DNA from: Morchella semilibera
Taxonomy: Eukaryota > Ascomycota > Pezizomycetes > Pezizales > Morchellaceae
DNA length: 64,000 nt
Direction: 5' to 3'
Assembly: GCA_009192285.1 (NCBI GenBank)
Contig: WBVU01000003.1
Location: forward strand, 5,239,973 to 5,303,972
A program made the translations under genes and the position numbers. Positions 54,791-64,000 of this stretch are shown here, piece by piece. Positions within the stretch are counted from its first letter, which is position 1, and each line of letters opens with the position of its first letter. Under the pieces are notes generated by a model, which did not search any database, was not told the DNA's origin, and saw nothing but the letters and a program-made list of their open reading frames with translations.

Positions 54791-57700
54791 GATGGCTTGT
54801 GAGAACGTGGAGTCGAAAGCGAGAGTCTGGTATCCCAACCCTTAGAGCAGGGAATGAACTGTAGACGAGGGCTGCCGTGTAAAATTTTAGACCACTTGAA
54901 GGTGAAGCAACAATACCAAGAGACCACCTCTCGAGTCTTGTCAACGTTCTTCGTTGTCCCGAGCCCCTAAAGCTTTAAAATGCACCAAGTCTTAGAAGAC
55001 AGGGAAACAAATGCCAAGGTTGATGCAGGATGCTGATCAATGTTTCCCTCAAATGAAGGAATTTATGTTTGTTTATGGCTCATTGCACAGCCATGTCAAC
55101 CAGCTATCCCTATACAACTCCTCTACCAGAAAGTCTTGCGCTTCCAGTATCCCAGAGTCTCCCCATTTCATACATTTTTCTCAGTTCTGGCTCTAGCTCT
55201 ATAAATCTAGTATCTAGACCCTTCCAGTCAGACGATCCAAGTTGAAGCCGAGGCTTAGCAATCTAATGGTATAGGCTAAATGGGATTTCTTCTGACCACA
55301 AAGTCTTTGCTGGTCCTTAGAGGGCGGGGTTACCACATTTATTGCTAAACCATCTCATTGGTTCAATAAATAAAACGTACACGTGGGCTACATACATATA
55401 GGAACTGCTGTTTATACTCGCGTACCTGCATTGAAGTATAGACAACACAGGACAAGCTGGATGAACTATGAAATTGTTTTTCCTAGCTTGAAGAATATGA
55501 CTCTGAGAAAGAAGCTTAATCTAAGCTAATGAGATTCCAAGTAGTTATCGACGGAGAGAACTACATTTTTTCATCTATCATCTTCTTAGCAGAGCCAGGA
55601 CAGGACCGAGATCATACAACTACATGTAGAAATAACTACAGCATGTCGTTTTAAGTACATATATGGATGTCTTGTTAACGTTTCTAGCATTTTACCTATA
55701 GAAGCGAGCTACTACATGATGTAGCTTCTTATTGCTGATATATACTTTCCTCCGGTTGCCACCATGGTAGGTATTGATCCATGAACGGAAAGATAGTTTC
55801 TCACTTTCATCATCTTTCGTGTTAAAACCCGTGCAATATTAATAGACTTTCAAAGTCGGTTGATTGGTACATTTGTAACTGATTTCCGGAAGTTGAGGCA
55901 GGATATCCCATTATCCTTCATGGGAGTGATTTCAAGTATCCCGAAAATTTCGAATCACGATGTAGCTTCACTTCAGCTTTGTTAGACCTAATGACCGCAG
56001 CGGAGGCTTACGTACTCTCGATCTATACGCCAAGTATTAGGTCCAGTTCTTTATTATATTACTGAGGCTCCCGTCTACTCGACTGATTAGATCCCTCTAG
56101 GTCTTTAACACTATAAACTTAAACTCATGACGTACCTCCTTCGCTCCGATTCTACATGTAGTTATGGGCCAAGATTTAAAGCCGCGTCTTATCAACATAG
56201 ATGAGACTTTCAAGGCCTGTCGTGAGAAATCTGTACCACCCCCAGCGACAACCCTAAGTGGTTGGTTCCAGGGCGGGCGCGGACGAGTGTGTACTGTACT
56301 GGCTTTGATACCCTTACCGCCTCAGCAGCTCCTTCCATGGATACATGTATTTAAGCTCTTACGAACCCTTGGTATGTAGTGATTTTGTTATACACCGGCT
56401 GCATTTATCTTCCCCAGTAGTCTTCTGAATCCCCCGGATCTAGACTTGAGTCAATGGACGTAAAATCTTCCTTCTCGCCCATTTCGAGTCCGTATACTCC
56501 TAATGAAATCTTTGCCTGTCCTCCCGCTTTATGGTTCTCCGTGCCGAAGAAGTGGCAATCTGCAAAGTCACTCAGTGGAACTTCGGTCTAAATGCCATCT
56601 TTCCCCAAATGATGTAAGATACCGGTAGCTCAGCTGCTGACCTACCAATCCCCCGTACCCTTCTTCGTCTATTAAAGCTCCAAATACCCCTGTTCACCTA
56701 CACAAGTACCTCAGTTAGCAACTTATATCTTTTCTGGGAAAACAAACGTCCTCTCTCCTGCTATCTCTAATCACACACGATGCCTACATCGCTGCGTTCA
56801 ATAGCATTTCTTATCCGAATTCTTATCTCCTCCCATGCAACCTATCCCGTACAGTATTATGAGCAAACGCCTGCTCTCAAACGGATTATCTCCTTCTCTT
56901 CTCTCTTGCCCCCAACTCTCACAAACGTAGAGGCAATGTTTTTCTGCTCTACGCTGCTTGGAGACAAACCTTACACCCTCTTTCCCTCTACTTCCCCAAG
57001 ATCCTAAGAGCAATATTGCTCCGCTAAACTCCTTCAAGGAAATTACTTGCCCATCTTGCAGTATATTTCCCATTCTCGGCCTCTTCTTGAGGATCCCCCC
57101 ACTTCCCTCTCCATGCCATAACTACATCGCGGTAGAGGATGAAGAACCCGAGAAATTTCAAATTTTTTCATCCCTCCTTCACCTCCTTCACCTCATTGTT
57201 CTTCTCCAATTCATCACCCTTTTGGAAGAACCAGGGCCGGAAGGCAATCAGCGTATTTCTCCCCAATTCTTTTCTCAATTGCAATCTGTTGCTAATTTCC
57301 CTTCTTTTCTATCCAGGTTATGCCCAAAAGTAGACAAGATTTCCTGATTGCAACCCCTAGGCGTTTGTCCAGGAGTTCATGCAGAGGGATTCAGATACAT
57401 TTGATGGGGTCCACCCTCATGCAAAATGGCTTATCCCCTGGCTTGCTCTCGCAGACCTGTCGGCCCTTGGCTGTAATTAGCACAGGTTCTATGAAGATTG
57501 AAGCATTTTGGTCAGCAAATATACATCGCTATCTCCGTTCTTTGGAAGGTATTCTTTGTGAGATAATTTCATCTCAGCTTATCTCTGCCAGAACAACTCT
57601 AATGCTAGAAAATAGGCATATAGACTCACCACAGAGAGCGTTGCGCCACCGGCGTGAACAGGATCTATTACGTTTCTATCATGCTCCGTTCATCGCCTAC

Positions 57701-60700
57701 AAGACTTCACTTCCGCACCCCCATCGATCGAGTGACTTCTCGCTTGACGATACTGCTCCGGGCCAGAGAAGAACCATATATCCCGCCTCTCTCTCCTGGG
57801 GCGGGTAAGAAACAAAAGCATTTGCCTTGGGTCCCTGCGGTCAGTATTCATGCCCTAGTTAGGTTGAGGTACAATGCGACTAATCGGCTTCCCTCTCTAG
57901 CCGAGAACTCCGTAAACCCTATAGGTTAGGGGATCCTGCAAACCTTTAATTCATTGGGGTCGGCCAAAGATGAATAGATCCTTCGGTGTGTGGTGAGTTG
58001 TTCCAATTTGGCAGCCGCAGATCATGTTGTTAATACCAGGTTTTCAAGGCTTTGCTCCTTTTCGAGAGCCCCCCCATACTTGAGATTGATGTGGAGGAAA
58101 ATCATGTTGAAACCCTCTGAGCCCATAAAATTGCGAGGTGGAACACACCCTCAGCCAAACTCCTGTAAACTGAACTTGAATGCTATTCGAAAAGACAAAA
58201 CTGAAAAGAAGAGTGTGTTTGTAAGAAGCTTATTACTCTCATGAAGTTCGTTTGAGCCATGTATTCGTACGGGGCATCTCTTTCCACTTCGTTCCTTACC
58301 TGCTTCCCTGCTTCCATCGTCGTTTCCTATAAGATACCTCGGTTATAAAATAGTAAAGGTTGAAACAGTTCGTAAGTCAGGGTGCTGAAAGCCAGGCCTG
58401 AAGTCTAGCAGCTGTGGGCGATGAACGATGAAGATGAACGATGAACGTCTGTTGTGAAAAGTGTGCCTAGCTTACATGCGTCGAGGCTAACTCTAAGAGC
58501 GGCTCAGCACTACCCGTATTTAGCCAAGATTTATCCTTGGTATATTCCGGGCTGCCTGTTACCCTTCGGATGGATCCAGACTTCATATAATCAAGCTCCT
58601 TTCATGGGCTCTGTTAGAACGAGTGGAAGAATTATCTCCCTTTCCCCTCTCTACCCCATGGGGATACTTGCTGTAACCTTCTGTTGAAACTTTCTAAGTA
58701 TCCAGAGTCATGAGAGCCCCTGGTAGAAGGAGTCCAATTACTGTTCTGCTCTATGTTTAAAAACCTTGCTTTAGCGGAACTCATCACGTTTTCTAAGCCA
58801 GGCATTTTACTTCGTACCCGTTACGCCTATCCCGAATGCCTGGCGCGAAGATTAAATCTTTTTTTTTCTTGGCCAACATCCAGTACCCTGCTTCTCCCCT
58901 CCAAAAACCTACCAACCCCACTCCACCCCCAAAAAAATCTCTCCTCACCCACCCTCAACTCATTAATTCACCCCTAACACACTGCACCCTAAAAATCTAT
59001 ATATCCAAGGAAATTATCTCAACTCTACCCTACAGTCCCCCCCTTCCTCCGCCCCTCCGTCTCCCATGCCCATACCCATACCTACCATCATGCACTACCT
59101 CCTATCTCCCCGCTCCTCTCGCAACCACCACCACGCCAGAAAACGCGCCCCAAGCACCAGCCCTACGACACGATGTCTCCAAGCACTGCAGGAGCTGATA
59201 GGCCATGCGAAACGACCACCTGCCTAATTCCTATAGACCCAGGCCCTTTCCCTCAGACTTCTTCGAGGTACTCCACCCTGTTACCAGGGTAAAAATCGAG
59301 GGTGTGGAGAACTACCAGCTTTAGGATATCAGTGGAACCTACAGGTGTAGTATACAAGCACAATTCGGTTGCTTTCTAATTTGGTTGGCCATAAAGGATC
59401 ATTCGTATAGATACTTCACAACCTATCACTCGCTAGCCATCACGTAAGAATCCACTAACTGATTTGGTATTAGCGGGTGCTTCACACCAGCAGAAACCTA
59501 CATGTAGCTACATGCCCCCGCCCCCATGAAAAGCCCACCGGCCTTCAAGTGGTCCCTACTTCCGATAGAACTCATCTTCCCTATGCTCCACCCACACATG
59601 ACGAAACGCTGGCTCGTGGGTCGGGTTTGAAAAAACAAAACAATTCCGTCCATAATGGACCCGTAAAAAGCAAAGAAGAAATAAACCAGGGGACTCAGCA
59701 GCTCACATATTACCTCCATATCAGATAAGAGCAAGGCCACAGAAATAATTAATCTTAAGTAGACTTTATCATCGTTGTTGGCTAGATTGTACAGGATTCC
59801 AACGTGACCCCGTAACATCCTTTCGTGGTCCGTCCGTCCCTGACACACTCACAACGCCCTGGGAACCGGAACCCGAACCACCAAAATCGTAACCTAAATC
59901 ACCGTATCATCTACTCCACCGTTGAGACCCCTTATCTCCGCGCGCTCGGTCTCTATAATGTGGGATTGCTGCCGGCTGGGGGGTCTACTAAATCACACCC
60001 TTTACAACGCTCTTGAAGTAGTACCTGAGGTTGAGAGCAATTACTTGTATTGATGATAATGAGAGAGGAGAGGTTTCAACCTACCCCTCTCGATATAAGT
60101 ACAGTTCCTTCTTAGTAGACAACTATCTTCTGCGTTCTTTGCCACATATCTCTTATCCCTGTTAGGGCTCCATGCTTATTAATACATCTTGAGTGGTATC
60201 GTAAAGTAGACTACCACACCTCTTCATATCCATCTCCTTCTGAACGTTTTATCTCCTCTACCCCCCCTATCTCCCCCCTCCCCCTCCCCGCCGCCATCTC
60301 CCCGCCGCCATCTCCCCGCCCCTCAACGACGCCCCGTCTCTATCCTGAACAGCGCCTCCCCTGTCACTATCGTCCGTTTCACCTTCAGTCATAACCCTTC
60401 TTCTCCTGCAGGTGGTACAGACAGCACGGAGCTATGCCATCGACCTCCAAATGCCGCTTCTCCTTCCCTCTCATCTGCAGTGTAGGCTTCAACCACTCTA
60501 ACAAAAAGCGCCGATGAGAAAGGAAATAAAAAGAAATAACATATTGCGGTTTGACAAAATTATCCGGACGCAACGGCTATAAGCTACGGATTAACAGCCC
60601 AAAATAAGCCACAAACAGTCCTAAATTTTTGCAAGAAATTTATGAAATACTCGCTAGCCTAGTTAATACCGGTATTCAGCCCGACGGTCTTGTAGTGGAG

Positions 60701-63700
60701 TTTTGTCTATTTTTTGTTGGAGGCGCGCCTTGCATCAGGCGTCCGGGTAATTTTGACAACCCACAATATATTTCCGCAGAGAATTTTATGTCGTCGGCGT
60801 GCCCCGTTGGCCAGGGTTCTCTCCCAACTAATACCTTAACACGGGTAGCCAGATTCGATACTGTTGATTCGCCCATTGCCTTCTCTTCCGGCTCAAGGAC
60901 AGAATACATATAGTTTTTCTTTCCTTTTTCAGCATTGATTGTTTAGAACAGGCGAGAAAGAGTTGCGTATGCTCACTTTTACGAATCCAGGCCTTGAACA
61001 CCAAGTTGTGAGTAAATTGTTAGAAATATTCTAGGGACGATGATATCACTTACCCTTTTATAGGTTGATAGTAGCAGCGAGGCGACAAAAAAAATTCTTT
61101 CCTAAAACGATAAATGTTAGTAAAGTGAGAAATAACTTTGGTAGCAGGTTTAACACTCTTTTGCGTCAAATTTAAAGCTTTACCCATTAGTATCAGTATC
61201 ACCTCACAGCCCTGGATAAACCAAGTGATATTATATGGCCTCACGGTTTTTTTTTATTACTTCATTAATATGGCCTCACGGTTGTTCAACTACTTCCAAA
61301 CTGATAAGAGCGGGTAATCCATTGGGTTGGTGAGAGAAGCGCTGGGTACTCTGTCCAACCCGAGGATAACTCAAGAGGTTGTCAGAATCTAGGAGATAGG
61401 CACGGAGAAAACAAGAGGCGGTAAGTCTCCCGGCCCTAATAGAAGTGATAGTTAAGGTTAATCAATGATCAGTAGGGAACTATTTCGGCTTACCCTCTTA
61501 AATCTCTCCCTCCCCCCCCAAAAAAAAGCAAAAAAAGCAAAAACAGAAGAAGGATGGAATAGGTGGGATATCTCTATCAAGTGAATCAGAGGCGGGAGAA
61601 GACGGTGGAAATGAGTGAGAATATACTAGAAAACAATATTAGAATAAGACGTACAAGTAAATCGTAGAGATTATTGTGTTGTATGATGACCTTCCCGCCG
61701 TTTCAAAGAGATGCAGTTGCAGCCGCAGATGGCCCAGCCTATTTTATCACGACTATCGAGTTATTCTCTTTTTTCCTTTAGTCCTCTTTCCCCCCCCCCC
61801 CCCCAGCTAGTGGCCAGACTACCACCATCACTCCCAATGGGTTAACATGGGAACCCGTAGGTAAAGTACCCACATGGGATAGGCACTTTATATATATCAG
61901 AATAAGGATATACAAGGGGCAGAAAATAGATAACGTAAGCTTACTATGTTTTTAACCGCCATGTATTTGTGTATACGTAACGTCCTTCTATTTAATGACT
62001 TTAGAACAATCTCGTCATATGATATTGAGCCCGACATACCTATCTAGGCCCGTTGCTCCTCACCTGAAGCGGTTGTTGAAAGTTCGAACTACCGAGTCGC
62101 CATTAGTATATAAATTAAACCATTAATCAGAGAATGAGGAGCCTAAAAAAAGGTACCAGCCCCAAACCACCTCGCCCCCCCCCCCCCAAAGACTGGAACC
62201 ACAAAAGGATCTATTATTCGACATGTATGAGTATCGGCCATAAAAAAAACAAGGGCCATTGCACATACAAACACCGTCTTCAGGGGCCTGACTCGCCAAG
62301 AAATAAATGGTGGACCCAAGTATTAGGGTTGTATTTCTACTATTTTAGCAGGAGAATATTAGCAGGGCAGGGCAATAATGATAATGACGATGGTAAAGGA
62401 AGGGGTGGATACAAGCAGCTGGACCTGGGACCACTGACAACATCAGCCGTCTCCACAGCTATTGTCCAATTAGCAAAAAATAGCTGTATGAATACCAATA
62501 GTACTCACATCCCGCTATTCCTACCCCCACCATCGCTTATCGACACCTGCCCACAACAATCGAGGCAGAAGAAACAGGCGTTTACGATATATATTTGTGA
62601 ATCGTGATAGGTGGCAAAAAAAGATATTAAGATAAGAATATAGCGAGATACACGTAAAGTTGAAAAAGAATGTGGAGAAGGTGTAAGAAAGCTTAAATGC
62701 GGGGTAAGTTGAACTATACGTGGCTAGTACTCGATGGAAGTTCTGCTCGTAATTTAGGTCCTCTACAGCACGCTAGTTTCTTGTCGGAAGCTCCTTTGGC
62801 AGACCCTGCAGGTAGTTTTGGCAGGTGTGTCAAGTCTATGTGTAATCTTATGGTATGAAATATCAAGTAGGTATTATCGTTATAACTCTCACCTTCTACA
62901 CTCTTCACTCGAAAGTACTATGTAATAAATCAACCAATCAATCCGCCATGCTAGTGCTGCACTTAGATATGGAGTATCAATCGACCAACCACACTACCCC
63001 GCTGTGTATGAAGTATTAATAAAATAAATAAACTACCCCACTACTTCTTGACGACATGTCTAGTCGAGTGATACTCATGATCGAGTGATTTGTTGTGATT
63101 ACTTCTTACCTGGTCCTACATGTGCATGGGTGCTATAGGCCGTGATAGAAAGGATATAGGAGGTGAACAAGACGAAGATATGGGATTAAATAAAGGCGAT
63201 ACATGTACTCTATCAAAGACAAGCATGGCAGCTCCGCTGCATGAAAGGAAAGGTGACAAGTGTTTCTCCACCATATTCCATCAGGCCGAACCCTTGCAAT
63301 TAATTCCTACCAAGTACGTTTACCACCATAAGAACCAGAAGTGCAGTCGCCCAGGGCGAGGATAATTGGTACAGAGGAGTGGCGATGACCTCCCCTACAA
63401 ATCACCCCTGTTTCTGCTCTTGTTCTTTTCGTGGTAAACAAACGCATGTATGTTTGTTGTTGCCATAACTCGGTACATGTATCTATATGTATGCGGTAGC
63501 CCGAGACTACCGCACTATGTCCTCATCTACCAGTGCTTCATGGATAGCTATATAGCTAGATCTCAGACAGTGCCCTACATTCAAATTTGATCCAACCCTC
63601 ATCACCTCGCCACCACCACTCCGGTATACTGCTTGGTCGACCACAGCGCACAACTAGCTCTGACTCTCAACTCGCTAGGATCGAACTGTAGCCCCAGTAC

Positions 63701-64000
63701 GAATCCCCTTCTACCTAATCTGGGAACTATTCCTCCGATTCTTGATGTAGCCTCAGCTAGTGATGGAACCTAGGCGTGAGACCATCTACGTGTAGTTCAT
63801 TGAGAAAAGCTAGCCAGCGAGAAAAACCCCACTAGCGGCAATATCACTTAAATAACCGTAAGTACTAAAAAAATAATAAATTGATGGCCTCAACTTAAAG
63901 AGAAATGACTGTTATCCTGTTAATTTCAGATCTATGCACCCGGCGACCCGCACCCTACACTCATCACTAATATCTGGGCCCACACAGAACATTGTTATCG
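54791..64000. other. 9 kb gene-poor region
   Basis: I can support no gene of normal size. Overlapping frames at 56780-57929 are C/T-rich, change frame repeatedly and cannot be joined by splice sites, so they may be a decayed gene. A 45-codon frame at 59090 is listed separately. C tracts lie near 61789-61804 and 62168-62177. A short direct repeat (ATATGGCCTCACGG) appears near 61234 and 61269, and a perfect 7 bp hairpin (GCGGTAG/CTACCGC) at 63493-63513. TACATGTA occurs near 55620, 56153, 56342, 59500, 63201 and 63473. Frames at 62134-62607 and 63120-63365 have no motif. Confidence 0.4.
58998..59227 (+). CDS. possible small basic protein (45 aa, ATG 59090)
   Basis: A TATATAT element (58998-59004) stands 86 bases before ATG 59090 with a C/T-rich leader between, as in other fungal genes of this window. 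The 45-codon frame ends at 59227 and encodes a His/Arg/Ser-rich N-terminus and a short helix (C-L-Q-A-L-Q-E-L-I-G). No homologue or motif recognised. The promoter-like arrangement is the only support. Confidence 0.2.

Noticed and set aside
56780-57929. Chain of + frames resembling an exon series
   Set aside because: Repeated frame changes without matching donor/acceptor pairs and no recognisable motif.
62134-62607. 157-codon + frame with a proline run
   Set aside because: The proline run comes from a C tract and the remainder has no domain-like pattern.

Overview
The window is nuclear DNA from a filamentous ascomycete (Pezizomycotina). I infer this from short spliceosomal introns (mostly 49-141 bp, GT...AG with CTAAC/CTGAC-like branch sites), a fungal rhodopsin-domain membrane protein, a GH17 cell-wall glucanase, a fungal-type Paf1 subunit and small Cys/His proteins of a kind seen in these fungi. 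I could not place the class. There are no bacterial, viral or CRISPR features and no rRNA; no convincing tRNA was found. Gene models below were assembled by hand from reading frames, splice signals and phase, so exon edges are predictions.

Layout. 1-8.9 kb: a six-exon gene of unknown function (1188-3852), two tandem diverged copies of a small Cys/His protein (6164-6973, 7339-7785) and a coiled-coil protein (8175-8841). 12.1-14.8 kb: an isochorismatase-family hydrolase converging on an amino-acid/choline-type APC permease. 17.8-20.6 kb: a rhodopsin-domain seven-helix protein and a small single-pass membrane protein. 26.7-36.9 kb: a cluster of small, mostly unrecognised genes (168 aa protein, acidic tail-anchored protein with WW heptads, ubiquitin-like-domain protein, 201 aa basic protein, a frame-broken gene), two inverted-repeat elements of MITE type, then PAF1. 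38.2-39.3 kb: a complete four-exon GH17 glucanase. 41.6-54.8 kb: six consecutive genes I do not recognise, including a protein with four exact 13-residue Cys/His repeats. 54.8-64 kb: almost no supportable coding sequence.

Two sequence textures are visible. In one class (isochorismatase, permease, the small genes at 26.7-34.7 kb) the sense strand is very C-rich in the 5' half and G-rich in the 3' half. The other class (PAF1, GH17, the orphan genes at 1.2-3.9 and 41-55 kb) is balanced and more AT-rich. Intergenic DNA and introns are full of the palindrome TACATGTA (about fifty ACATGTA by eye) and of long G or C homopolymers.

The best candidates for something undescribed are the 13-residue C-x3-H-x-H-C-x5 repeat protein (51873-52654), the pervasive TACATGTA palindrome, and the intragenic C-to-G strand switch. 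I found no evidence of a multi-gene system with a shared biochemical pathway; the hydrolase/permease pair is the only neighbourhood that suggests a joint metabolic role.
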